Position numbers and translations under genes: made by a program. The notes below the pieces were generated by a model. The model did no database searches. It was given only the letters and a program-made list of their open reading frames with translations, and was not told where the DNA came from. From Posidonia oceanica (Eukaryota > Streptophyta > Magnoliopsida > Alismatales > Posidoniaceae): DNA of 64,000 nucleotides. The stretch lies in the NCBI GenBank assembly GCA_037176725.1, contig JAZBRS010000035.1:46076001-46140000 (forward strand). The letters are read 5' to 3'. Numbering within the stretch: position 1 is the first letter of the stretch; each line of letters starts with the position of its first letter. Shown here one piece after another: positions 44,943 to 56,135 of the stretch.

Positions 44943-45469
44943 TGAGGTCTAGCGAAGCGAGGCCACTGTTCAGGATTGACAAGACACCCCATCTGACCGA
45001 CGGGAGCAGAGAATTGCTATTGGCGTGAGTCACTTATTCGGTGGATGCACCGAAAATCATGGCTCGTTGCCACAATGCAAAATGCAGATACAGATGGATG
45101 GAATGCAATGTATGCAATGCATGCTAGTGCTGATGCAATGCAGATGTTAGTGCAAAAGTTAGTACAGATGCGAATGCTGATGTAGTACAAATGATGCTGA
45201 TGATGTTAGATTAGCATGCAATGTTAGGAAAGAAGTGCAGAATTGATGCAAAAGGAATGCTAAAAGAAACTGCGATGTAGCGCAAAAATTTGGCAGCTAG
45301 TCCAAACTTGCGCAACGTGGCAAGAAAGAAAAGGGCAGCCTATCCCCGCCTGAGGGAGCAAGCAAGCAAAAAAAAAGAAGCGCGAGGGGCATCCTCTCCC
45401 ACCGCGGGGAGATGCAGGACTTTGTCTTCCTGGTACAAAGTCGCGCAAAGAAGGTGATAAGATATCGGA

Positions 45470-46790
45470 CTTATCAGCCAGGGGGTGATAGTTTATGGTC
45501 CTATCAACTGAAGGGTGCAGTTGTGAGTGATAGTTACTGGATATCAGCCGTAAAACATGATTGTGCAGGATAGTTTCGGATATCAGCCAGAAAGCAATAG
45601 TTTACGGTCCTATCAACCAGAAGCGATAGTTTACGGGCCTATCAACTGGGACCAATAGTTTACGGTCCTATCAACCGGAAGCACAATCCATGAGTGATAG
45701 TTACTGGTTATCAGCCGTATAATGCAAATGCCCATGATAGTTTTGGATATCAGCCAGAGAGCGATAGTTTACGGTACTATCAATCGAAAGCGATAGTTTA
45801 CGGTCCTATCAACTGGGAGCGATAGTTTACGGTCCTATCAATCAGAAAGGGCGTTTGCGAGTGATAGTTACTGGATATCAGCCGTATAACATGATTGCGC
45901 AGGATAGTTCCAGATAACAGTCGGAGAGCAATAGTTTACGGTCCTATCAACCAGAAGCGATAGTTTATGGGCCTATCAACCAGAAGCGATAGTTTACGGT
46001 CCTATCAACCGGAAGCGATAGTTTACGGTCCTATCAACCGGAAGCACAATCATGAGTGATAGTTACTAGATATCAGCTGTATAACACAATTGTAGGTGAT
46101 AGTTTTGGATATCAGCCAAAGATGAGTTTCGGATCATCAGCCAGAGAACGATAGTTTATGGTCCTATCAACCGGAAAGAGGCAATTGCGAGGGATAGTTA
46201 CTGGATATCAACCGTATAACGTAATTGCAAGTAATAGTTTTGGATATCAGCCAAAGATGAGTTTCGGATCATCAACCAGAGAACGATAGTTTACGGTCCT
46301 ATCAACCGGAAGGTGCAATTACGAAGGATAGTTACTGGATATCAGCCATATAACACAACTGCGGGATAGTTTTGGATATCAGCCAAAGAACGATAGTTTA
46401 CGGTCCTATCAACCGGAAAGAGGGTGATTGATTGATTGATTGATTGATTGAGATTGATTGATTGATTGATTGATAAGATATCAGACTTATTGACCGGCAA
46501 AGGAAAGGTTGATAAGATATCGGACTTATTGGCTGGCAAGAGAATGGATGGTAAGATGTCGGACTTATCGGCCGACAAAAGAATGAGTGATAAGATATCG
46601 GACTTATCGGCCGTCAAAAGAATGAGTGATAAGATATCGGACTTATCGGTCAGCAAGAGAATGGATGATAAGATATCAAACTTATCGGCTGGCAAAAGAA
46701 TAGGATGATAAGATATCAGACTTATCAGCCGGCAAAAGAATGGGTGATAAGATATCGAACTTATCGACCGTCAAACGAATAGGTTTCGTG
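45470..46790 (-). repeat. Tandem hairpin array in element B 3' region
   Basis: Two unit types. 45590-46420 repeats a 29-base unit with GATAGGACCGTAAACTATC (minus strand, stem GATAG/CTATC) mixed with GGCTGATATCC units. 46470-46790 repeats units of about 39 bases with GATAAGTCCGATATCTTATC (stem GATAAG/CTTATC). A run of TGAT repeats lies at 46427-46472. The array is the counterpart of element A 26222-26890. Confidence 0.85.
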
Positions 46791-46960
46791 AGAGTAGATC
46801 ATCCCATGATACCCAGGAATATCACGGGAGAAAGAGAGGGGGAATGATACCAAGGGGCGATCAAAAAGATGCCCCTGGTATCAGGATGATGCCAGGGGTT
46901 GGCCAGCGCGTCCTTGGCATCAAAAACAAAGGGTGAAGACAAAACTGACGTGTTTGCCAG

Positions 46961-47254
46961 ATGAGTAGTTTGGGGTACCAGCCCCTGAAAGAAGATCCAG
47001 ATGATGGTGCTTGGCAACTTTGCTTGTTTGGATGGCATGGGTCAGCACTCAAATTGATTGAGGAGGACTTTCCTGCGGTGTTTGGCAGCAAGTCTGGCCA
47101 GGGGCCCTGCAATATGATTGATGCGATCATGCATGCACTTGAAGCAGATTTGAAATGTAAACAGGTGGCTCAGAATGCCATTGAATTGATAGAACTTGAT
47201 TACATGCCTGTGGCAGGCCAAAAGATACAGCATAAGGACAAAACAAGTAGATAG
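46961..47254 (+). CDS. Unidentified 97-codon ORF on the strand opposite to element B
   Basis: An open frame of 97 codons starting ATG at 46961 after an upstream stop. Its composition looks protein-like (WQLCLFGWHG, LIEEDFPAVFGSKSGQGPC, IDAIMHALEADLKCKQVAQN) rather than repetitive. It is antisense to element B and lies between the hairpin array and the mobile-domain ORF. I recognise no family. Antisense extra ORFs are known in TAT-type elements, so this may be a remnant of one, or chance. Confidence 0.3.
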   Translation: MSSLGYQPLKEDPDDGAWQLCLFGWHGSALKLIEEDFPAVFGSKSGQGPCNMIDAIMHALEADLKCKQVAQNAIELIELDYMPVAGQKIQHKDKTSR

Positions 47255-47267
47255 CTACATAGATGCT

Positions 47268-48470
47268 CTAGTCGATCTGAGCTTTCTTTGACTTCCTGGA
47301 GTCGGGGAACATGGGAGCGCCTGGAGGTATCTCACTGATGGGCCAGAGCGCTTGCACCTCTGTCAAATATTCAGGAGTGCATCTTGAGCCTTGCACAGAT
47401 GCTATGTCAGTAGACCGCACTCCTTGCTGCATGAGATCAGCTAGTTCAGTTGTAGCAGATGTTGAGCCCATAGGATATGCCTGGAGGAGCCTAGGGGCGG
47501 TGCTGTTTATGAAGGCGCCCTACTGGAGACCGAACTGCTGCATGACCCGGATGGGATGATACTCCACACCCCTGGTGAATCCAGGCAGCACCACAAGTCA
47601 CGTATCGCGGGTGTCGAAGAAGATAGTAAAAGGTTCAACCGCGGATGGAATGATGCGCCATGCTACAGTGTCGTCTGTCAGTTCTGATAGCTTCTTGTAT
47701 TCTTCTGGGACGCTTTTGATTGTCCTGGCGTGGCCGCTGTTCCAATAAGTCTCGATAGCATTGCCCTAGGGGCACAGTAGGTCCAGTTCTAGATGTGCAG
47801 CCAGCCAGATCTGTACTAGCACTCCGCAGCCGTGGAAGTGGTGGCAGCAGTGAGAGATGCGGTCCAGCCCACGATATGTTTTAGCCAAGACAACTGGTGC
47901 CAGGTCTATCTGCCTAGTCACCACAGCTAGTGCGATTTCAGCAATTTCTATCGCAACTGTCATCTGGCCATGAGTGAATATCAGCTTGCCTAGAAATCGG
48001 GTGACAAACCCCTGAAGCCATAGATCGTCTCCGAGCTCAGCACGCTTGTCTATGATCTCATCAAAGTAATTCAGGCACAGCATGGGCGCAAGGCCGCTGG
48101 TGCAGATCAGTCTTTGCTGGCACCGGTCAGTAGAGAGTCCAGATAGCTTGCAAAGGACCGTTATGTACTTGTCAAGCCTCATGCAGATGGGCGGTCCCAT
48201 TAGCCGGGAGAAGCCACAGATATGGCGCACCTCTTCCAATGTTGTTGTTCGCTCTGTCCTTCCGAAGCGGAGGACATGGTGCGCCGGCTTCCAGAATCTT
48301 GCGGCAGCGCACAAGAGGTGACGGCTTACTTCGTCATCAGCCGCCTTTAGCAGTTTTGTTGGTATGCCCAAGAGGCGCAGCTTTTCTCAGTCTTCCTGGG
48401 TAAGCTTGCCAATCCAACCCTGCAGGGTCTTAGAGCAGTGCACTGGGGCCTCAAGAGTGGGGTAACCCAT
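47268..48470 (-). pseudogene. Plant-mobile-domain-like extra ORF of element B (four stops)
   Basis: One continuous frame of about 400 codons, ATG at 48470, end at 47268, interrupted only by TGA 48387-48389, TAG 47766-47768, TGA 47598-47600 and TAG 47520-47522. No frameshift is needed. Motifs resemble the plant mobile domain (aminotransferase-like) family: LLCAAARFWKPAHHVLRFGR, TTLEEVRHICGF, WRIIPSAVEP and GVEYHPIRVMQQFGLQ. It has the same orientation as gag-pol, lies downstream of it, and is absent from element A. Plant mobile domains occur in MULE transposons, in some Ty3 elements and in host genes; their molecular role is unclear. Family assignment is from motif memory. Confidence 0.6.
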
Positions 48471-49921
48471 GGCACAAGCCACAGGGTGGAACTGACAGAT
48501 GCTGCAGAATCTTCAAGGTACCTGTTATCAATGATGTAGGTAGTCAAATCACACAGGCATATAATCGCTAACTGAAAGCAGAATCTGAAACTAGTAAAGC
48601 AGTTCAATATATTCAGCAATTAACATCAGAACATAGCAGCTAAGCACATATGAGCCGAGGGATTCTGCTGACATGGGGGCGAGGACTGGCAGGAAATCTG
48701 GACCAGCGCAGCTCGAGTGGCGTCAACGTGTGCTTGGCAAGAGTACTGTCTCAAAGCTGAGGCAAGTTTTGCAAAGCGGAATGGTCAAAAAGAGGGAAGA
48801 GGTGATTGGAGATGCAGGTATGCATGATGTAGGTTGATATGCTTAAGATATGATTAATATGCTTTGCCCTCAGCATATGGAGTGCTTTGGTGCCTGCTAC
48901 GGAGGAAGGAAGTGGTCCCTGACTCACTGGGCCCTACTTGGACTCCTAACTTGTTGGTGGCACTCTGGAAGGGGTGTTGGTAGCATTTAGGTGGTGGCGT
49001 GGTGAGGACAGGCTACCTGCCAAACTCTTCAAGACATACACCTACTTTTTCTGCTCTCTTTTTTTTTTTCTCCCACATGGGTGTGCAGGCTTTCTCTGCC
49101 CCTGGCTTGGAGATGATAAGGGTCTGTTTTTGAGGTGGCCAGTTGTGGACTGCTTAGGCTTACACCCTTGGCTCCTTTCTAAGGATATGGGGGGATAATA
49201 TTGCCTATATTTCTGGGCTGACTTTTGTCCAACCCCTTTCTTTTCTCTTTTTTTTTTCTTTTTTTTTCTCCTTTTTCTTTTGTTTGTTTAACTTTTTTTT
49301 CTTTTTCTTTTTCACAGGCTTTTTCTATCCCCATTTTGGAGGTGAAAAGGGTGTTTAGGTTTATGATTGTGGGCTTTGGGTCTCCTCTGAGATGAGAAGA
49401 GGGAGCAGGGTTAGACTGCACACCCCTATCTCTAGGGCCAACTTCTATCTTCGCCTTCTATTCTCTTTAATATGCCCAAGCTTAGATGTTTATTCTCTCT
49501 TTTTTGAACTCACATCCTAGCATTTTTTCTCCCTCAGAATGTGAATGTCCTATGAGTTTGGGCAGTTCGCCTGTCTTGATTGGTGGTGGCTCCCTCACTA
49601 GCTAAGACATCTGAGTAGTGCCGAGTGAGGCAAGGTGGACTCCTTCTAGAGCAGGCAAGCACTTCCGGCTTTCATCACCGGGCAAAAAATGCAATGCATG
49701 ATTTATGAGGATGACGATGATGATTTGAAAAAAAGGATGATGTTTGGAAAGGACAAAATGCAATGAGGATGTGTAGTGGAGGGGAAATGCAAGAGAAGGA
49801 CAGAAGAAGCATGAGCAAATATACAGGAATAGAGTTGTGAGAAGCAAGATAGGAGATGTAGGGAGATGAGAATGTAAGTGAATAGATGGGGGAGAAGCAT
49901 CTGCAACAGGGTTGCCCCAGG

Positions 49922-51190
49922 CTACTGATAATACTTCTTGAGGTAGCATAGGTTGACGGGCTCAGACTGCTCAACCTGATCCATATCCTCAAGAGTTACA
50001 GCGCCGCCTGAAAAGACCTGTTTGACCACAAAGGGGCCACGCCAGTTAGATCGGAATTTCCCTCGACCATCAGGTAAGTGAATGGCGCGCAGAACATGGT
50101 CTCCTGACTAGAAGCCTCTTGGCTGAACCTTCTTCAAGTATGATCTGGCCATTCGCTTCTAGTAACAATGAGCATTATGCATAGCTTGCAGCCTGTGCTC
50201 ATCAATCAGATTTAGTTGGACGCAGCAGTCTTCGACCCATACTGCTTCTTCCAACTCAACTTCCCATAGGATCCGCAGTGACGGGATCTCTACCTCGATA
50301 AGCAGCACCGCCTCCATGCCATACACCAGAGAGTTTGGGGTGGCTCCTGTTGAAGTCCGGACAGATGTCCTATACGCCTAGAGTGCGTAAGGAAGCTTGT
50401 CGTGCCAGTCCTTGTGAGTTTCCACCATCTTTTTCAGGATCTTAACCAGGTTTTTGTTGGCGGACTCCACTGCACCGTTCATCTGTGGCCGATAAGGCGA
50501 GGATCTATGGTGTTTGATACTGAAGTTCTGCAGATAGTCTTTGATCCTCTTAGCGATGAAATTTGTGCCGTTATCAGAGATGATCGCATGCAGGACCCCA
50601 TACCGGGCTATGATATTGTTTCTGATGAACTTTTCTGTAGCCACGGCAATTACTGTTTTGTAAGAGGCCGCTTCCACTCACTTGGTAAAGTAATCAATTG
50701 CTACTAGAATGTAACGATGACCATTGGAAGCTACAGGGTGGATGGCGCCAATGACATCAATCCCCCAGGTGGAGAAGGGCCACGGTAACGACATGCTATG
50801 CAATTCTTGAGGGGGTGCCTAAATGAAGTTGCCATGCACTTGACAGTTGTGGCATCTGCGTACAAACGAGCAGCAGTCTGCTTCCATAGTTAGCCAAAAG
50901 TATCCTTGAAGCATTATCTTCTTGGCCAGGAGGATGCCGTTCATGTGCGGGCCGCAGGTCCCCGCATGCACTTGAAGCATTAGTGTGTCAGCCTCCGATT
51001 TGTTCAGGCAGCGCAGGAGCATTTGATTGTATGATCTTCTGTACAACTGTCCTGCCCCTAATACATACTTTGACACCAAACGCGTCAAAGTTCTTTTATC
51101 TGCTGTTGAGGTACCGGGTGGAAAGTTGCCAGACTCTAGGAAAGCTTTTATGTCTTGATACCAGGGCTGCTCCTCTACTGGATCTGCCTC
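49922..51190 (-). pseudogene. Integrase of element B (broken)
   Basis: The zinc domain LMLQVHAGTCGPHMNG...FVRRCHNCQVHGN (about 50990-50825) is followed by the core GIDVIGAIHP (first Asp), SDNGTNF (second Asp, near 50570) and GAVESANKN (Glu, near 50470). Stops: TAG at 50819 (after HGNFI), TGA in DYFTKxVEAA (TGG in A), TAG 50378-50380 in ALxAYRT (shared with A) and TAG in RGFxSGD (CAG in A). The C-terminal GPFVVKQVFSGGA module ends YYQ-stop at 49922. Confidence 0.9.
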
Positions 51191-51249
51191 TTCTATGTTC
51201 ATGCAGTGCACAGGCTGCTCTATGCGAGTAATAGATACATCCACTGTGC

Positions 51250-51690
51250 TATCTTCAGGTATGCTGAGCCAGGACGCTAGGGTTGCCAACGCATCTGCAT
51301 ATGCGTTCCTTGCTCGATTCATGTATGTGAAGCGAATGTTCGCAAACTGTTCTATCAGCTTCAGCAGGTGTTCATGATATGGCAGTAGCTTTGGATCCTT
51401 TGTCTTCCACTCGCCATTGACTTGAGAAATCACCAGCACAGCATCGCTGTGCACAAGCAGCTTCTACACCTCTTGCTCGAGGGCAACATTCAGTCCTAGG
51501 ATGCATGCTTCATATTTCGCCACATTGTTGGTGCATTTGAAGGTCAGCATCCTGGCGAAGGGAATCATCTGTCCCTGAGGCGTTGTCTGCACTGCGCCTA
51601 TGCCTCGGCCTTTCTTGTTCACAGCACCATCAAAGTATAACTGCCACTGCTCTTGATCTTCAGGGTCTTTATCTTCAGAGTCCTCTATTG
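51250..51690 (-). pseudogene. Second RNase H domain of element B
   Basis: QWQLYFDGAVNKKGRG (near 51650), KYEACILGLNVALEQEV (one acid altered: AK for the AE of element A's NNEAEYEA), VHSDAVLVISQVNGEW after a TAG at 51464-51466 (CAG in A), and ARNAYADALATLASW. Together with the Ty3-type RNase H upstream this gives the two-RNase-H order of the TAT/Ogre lineage. Confidence 0.85.
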
Positions 51691-52170
51691 CAAAGAGAAT
51701 GTCTTCATCTGGGAACTGCGTCTGGAGTGGCTGATATTCAGGCAAAGGGAGATCAGCAAGATGGTCTGCCATAGCTTGGCCCTTCATGGACTTTTGAGTG
51801 ACAAAGGTGATGTCGTACTGAGACAATAGCACTTGCCACTTAACACATCTGCCTACCATGGCCGGTTTCTGAAAGAGGAACATGATAGGATCATGCCGGC
51901 ACAAGAGCTAAACTGGGTATGCCATCATGTAATGCCTTAGTTTCTGTACAGCCTAGGCAAGAGATAGGCAGGTCTTCTCTATTGTACTGTACCTGGCTTC
52001 GCATTCATTGAACTTCTTGCTCAGGTAGTAAATGGCACGCTTCTTTCTACCGGATTCATCATGTTGGCCCAAGACGGCGCCCATGGAATGCTACGTGGTA
52101 GAAAGGTAGAGAAGTAAGGGTCTCCCTGGTGTGGGGGGAACCAAGACAAGAGGCTTAGTCAATAGCTACT
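51691..52170 (-). pseudogene. RNase H (Ty3-type) of element B
   Basis: LSTT-TAG-HSMGAVLGQHDESGRK (TAG 52091-52093, shared with A), YLSKKFNECEARYSTIEKTC, then TAG for TGG in SLAxAVQK, TAG in YPVxLLCRHD, and FLFQKPAMVGRCVKWQV to QYDITFVTQKS. The linker to the second RNase H (DHLADLPLPEYQPLQTQFP) is open. Confidence 0.85.
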
Positions 52171-53080
52171 TGATCTTGGCAAATGCAGCCTGACACTCCT
52201 CGCTCCAATCAATCTGTGCATTCTTCTTCAGGAGCTTGAATATTAGCTCGCAGATGGGCGTAAGCTGTGCAATGAAGCGACTGATATATTGTAAACGCCC
52301 TAGCAGGCCTTTGACCTCCTTTTCAGTCCGAGGGGGTGGCATATCTACAATGGCTTTTGCCTTCATCGGGTCCACTTCAATCCCCATTTGGCTAACAATG
52401 TAGCCCAGCAGTTTGCCAGAAGACACGTCGAATACACACTTATTGGGGTTGAGGCGCAGCTTATACTTTCGCAGGCGGTCAAAGAGCTTCTTCAAACAGG
52501 CAAGGTGATCCTCAGGCTCTTTGGTTTTAGCAATCATATCATCCACATAGACCTCCACTTCTTGGTGCATGAGGTCGTGGAACAGTGCAGTCATGGCCCT
52601 CTGATAGGTTGCGCCAGCATTCTTCAGCCCAAATGGCATAACTTGGTAACAGAAGACTCCCCAAGGGGTGATGAATGAAGTCTTTTCCATGTCTTCTTCT
52701 GCCATTTTGATCTGGTTATAACCGGAAAAGCTGTCCATGAAGGAGAGCATCTTATGGCCCATTGTATTATCGACTAGGACGTCAATGCAAGGCAATGGGA
52801 AATTGCCCTTGGGACTCGCCTTGTTCAGGTCCCTATAGTCGATGCAGATCCGGACTCGGACATCTTTCTTGGGCACAAGTACAATGTTTGCCAGCCACTC
52901 AAGATAAAGGACGACCTTTAGGAAATTGACTTTGTGCTATTTCATGATCTCTTCTTTGATCATAAGCAGCCACTGCGGTCGCCATCTTCTTAGTTTCTGC
53001 TTTACTAGCTTGGCATTTGGATTCAAAGGCAGATTGTGCACCACTATCTCTACATCAAGGCCGACCATATCTTCGTAACT
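52171..53080 (-). pseudogene. Reverse transcriptase of element B
   Basis: The frame is open for 236 codons (52876-52166) with ICIDYRDLNKASPKG, FMDSFSGYNQIKMAEEDMEK, PFGLKNAGATYQRAM, the catalytic YVDDM (52549-52535) and LLGRLQYISRFIAQLTPICE. N-terminal stops: TAG in IMKxHKVNF (CAG in A) and the shared TAG at 53083-53081 before SYEDMVGLDVEI. No frameshift is needed across RT, so it is better preserved than in element A. Confidence 0.9.
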
Positions 53081-54443
53081 CTAGGCCAAGACATCCGCAT
53101 ACTCCTTCAGGAATGCGATGAACTCTGCTCGGGCCTGGGGGGACAGCTGGGCACTGATACGAACTTCTCTGACTTCCTCAACTGTGCCGATATTAACAGC
53201 CTCTGTTTCTTCTTTAACATGCAAGTTGGGGCCTTCTGGATCATCGTCATAAGGCCAGAACTCGGGCAATGGTTCATCATTCTCGTCCTCGCCCGTATCA
53301 TCCTCCTCTCCATATGCAATAAGTTCTGAGAGGACCTCTTTCTCAAAAGAAGGGTTTGTGATGTCGAAAGAGTGTATGTGTTCCGCTGGTTGGCCCTGGT
53401 GACGCTTCAGGATGGTCACGCTTACTCGAGTGTTCTTGTATCCTCGGTGCACGACCTCCGTCCTAGCAACTTCCTCCGCTTGCTCTGGCCTGATTGATTC
53501 TACTAAGTGCTCTGCTACTGATGCTGCTGATGGCCCTGCTAATTCTGTCAATGGCACCGCTGATGGCCCTGTTACTGAGGCTGCTGATAACTCTGTTACT
53601 GATGCTGCTTTCTCCTCTGTTGGCTTAGTTGCTGCTTGGACTGCTGATGCTTCCTCCTCCGAGTCTTCTAGTGTACTTGTGGAGGGTATGTCAAACTGGC
53701 GACTGACCTGGGCACTACCGCTTGCTACACTGCCTGAGTGGGGCATGTGCTGCACAAACCACCTAGACCCACCTTTTGGTTGTAGAGTAATGAGCTCATC
53801 TAGTCTAGGGGAGTTCGATGCTGCTGAGTCTTCTTCTAAGACCATGATAGAGGCATGGTCTTCCTGCAGAGGAGGGTCCGTAACCACGGCTTTCCCTTTC
53901 CTTTCTACAGTTTGGTGCTCTGCCAGGTCCTCTACTATCGACTTGAGCTGTTCCTGATATAGTAACTCTAAGTCTCCTATCCATGAATCGACCTGGGCTT
54001 CTACCGCCACTCCTTCCACCTCATCCGAGGGTGAGTCGATGTAGTAGGCGCTGGGGGCCTGCGGCTCTGGCCCGGTTGCTAGATGTATTACCGCCCTTGA
54101 TGTTTGCATTGTTTGGCTTGCAGGCGTGCCTGATTGCGGCAGCTTCAAGATCTGAGATCCAAATAGACTGGTCAGCGGGGCCGTAGATGGGTACGCTGCC
54201 AGGGTCATTGTTGTAGTTGGAGGGTAGGCAGAGGTGCTCTTCTGAGGGCCCAAGGGTTGGGAGGCTGTGTTGCTCAACTGGACCTCTGCATCTGGTTGTG
54301 ACAGTGAGGGTGCGGCCTTTGACGCCATGGGGGCCTACTACGAGAGTTGCTATTTTGCGGCAAGAAGACGTGTAGCGGACTACGCCGGCTGCATTTCTGT
54401 GATGCGGCTACTGAAGTGGGCTGAGTCGCGCTACTGGCTGAAT
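53081..54443 (-). pseudogene. Linker between protease and RT, element B
   Basis: A clean 415-codon frame (54328-53081) ending at the shared TAG. Anchors shared with A are YYIDSPSDE, SIMVLEED, GGSRWFVQHMPHSG, VSVTILKRHQGQ, LIAYGEEDDTGEDENDEPLP and VREVRISAQLSPQARAEF. A Ser/Ala/Thr/Glu-rich stretch with repeats of the type AASVTELSAASVTG sits where element A has its Ala/Gln tract. It is joined to the upstream protease frame by a frameshift near 54443. Confidence 0.7.
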
Positions 54444-54894
54444 TCACTGACTATCCTTCCAGAGAGAGTGACAGCGTACTGATGCGACTGCGACCGTTGG
54501 TAGACTGCCTGACTGTGCCTGAAGGGGTGTCCCTGACTTCCGAGCTGCCGCTGCTGCTTGTGCTTGTGATACAGATGTGGCTGTAGAAATGTGAAAGCTT
54601 GTCAGTCCTGCCACAGGGCCTGCTAAGTTGTTTGCTGTATCTGTTGAGGGTAGGGCCAAACAAACCGACCGAGGTGCCTCCGTGCTGATCAGAGCTTTGC
54701 CACCAGTTGGGATTGCCTCTACTGCGCCAGACTGCTCTTCATCCGAGTAGTAGTCCTCAATGCAGACCCAATCTTCTGCCGGCACCGTGGCTTGACCATC
54801 AGTTGATCCCAGAATACTTGCACTGGTGAAGTTAGTGAGGTCCCTGGGGATGATCGTCTTCTGATCCTTCAACTGAAAGCAATGATCTTCGTTG

Positions 54895-55028
54895 GGCTTG
54901 GGCTCATAATCGAGGCCTTCTGATTTCCTCCGCTCCACCACTACGATCGGCTCTGCGATCCCCTGGCCGTGACACCCGAGCGGTGTACCCTTTATGTAAC
55001 CCCATCTGTGACATACATTCTCGACCAT
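54895..55028 (-). pseudogene. G-patch-like segment of element B
   Basis: MVENVCHRWGYIKGTPLGCH followed by GQGIAEPI and GLDYEPK fits the glycine pattern of G-patch domains. It is in one frame with the protease (55487-54444). It may bind element RNA or a helicase; this is inferred from the family. Confidence 0.6.
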
Positions 55029-55049
55029 TCGAAAGGGGTTTTTGTGAAC

Positions 55050-56135
55050 GGCAAAGGAGTTGACGCGTTCAAGATCAGGAATGAAGTTAACCGGCTCACA
55101 CCGATTAACGTGATACAAAGCATCGGAAGTTTCAAGGTCAAAAGGGATAGTTTGTGAAGAGACGGGGGAAACTACCTCGATCCGCTCCTTCTCAAAGTTC
55201 TCCGCCATGACGACAATGACATCATCACTGTGGCGGTACTTTATCATGCAATGGAGGATCGAGGGAAGGACCTGATGCTTGTGGAGCCAAGGACGCCCAA
55301 GCAGGAAGTTAAAGTTTGGCTTCAAGTCGACGACATAGAATTCTACATCGAATACGACCAAGCCAATGGCGAGAGGAATAATCAGGATCCCTAGAGCGTC
55401 ATGATGGGTGTTGTCAAAAGCTGTCATTCCTTTTACGGCTGGTGTGATATCCTCGGCTTTGAATCCGCGCTTTGTTGCAGTACACAAGGGGTAGACATTA
55501 AGGCCTGACCCGTTATCAACCAGCGTTAGAGGAATGTGAAAGTTTTTGAACTAAACCGTGACGAACAAGGGTTGGTTGTGATTAATCCCCACCGAAGGCA
55601 GTTCATCACTAGTAAAAGAGATGATCTGGGGCTCCACAATCATCCCTACCATGTTTTCCAAGGCTGAAGGCTCAATAGACTGGGACACACGGGCGGCTTG
55701 GAACACACGAATAAAAGCTTCGCGGTGTTCGGTAGAGGTGTGAATCAGGTCCCAGATGGAAATGTCGGCTTTAACCTTCTTAAGTTGGGAAGTTATGTCA
55801 GCCTTAGGTTGGTTTTTCTTGGCAGTAGGAGGGGTGGCTTTGGTGGCAGGCTCTAGAGGGACAGTCACAAGGGGCTGGCTATAGGCCTGGCTTGCTATTG
55901 GTTGGGTAGAGGTTTGGCTTACTACAGGTTGGCTTGAGGCCAGGTCTGCTATGGGTTGGCTAGAGGGTAGGGGCATAGCAGCTTCTGGATAGTTTGGCCA
56001 AACTGTCGGTGCTGGGGGTCTATAGACCCTCCCCGATCGCATTACTTCCACACACATTCCTGTGGCGTAGCTGTAAGGTACGCGATGGGTGTCCTGAGTT
56101 AAATCAATATCCACAGGAGCACGTGCTGTGAGCAC
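55050..56135 (-). pseudogene. Aspartic protease region of element B
   Basis: SIWDLIHTSTEHREAFIRVF, then IIVEPQ-type and FTSDELPSVGINHNQPLFVTV, a TAG at 55551-55553 (CAA in A), and LTLVDNGSGLNVYPL with the active-site Asp in VDNGS (55520-55506). Further motifs are DALGILIIPLAIGLVVFDVEF and NFLLGRPWLHKHQV. The N-terminal part contains SQPIA/SQPVV-type short repeats (55985-55850). Confidence 0.85.

Larger units (their letters stand above)
44943..49921 (-). other. 3' noncoding/extra region of element B
   Basis: Between the integrase stop and the polypurine tract. In element order: unique sequence with a poly-T/C-rich plus-strand block (49220-49310), a degenerate plant-mobile-domain ORF (48470-47268), an unassigned stretch with an opposite-strand ORF (46961-47254), a large tandem hairpin array (46790-45470), GCATTAGCAT-like words and the conserved pre-PPT segment. 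Confidence 0.75.

Noticed and set aside
48347..48619. 90-codon minus-strand ORF upstream of the mobile-domain frame
   Set aside because: It overlaps the start of the better-supported mobile-domain frame in another phase and has no similarity of its own.
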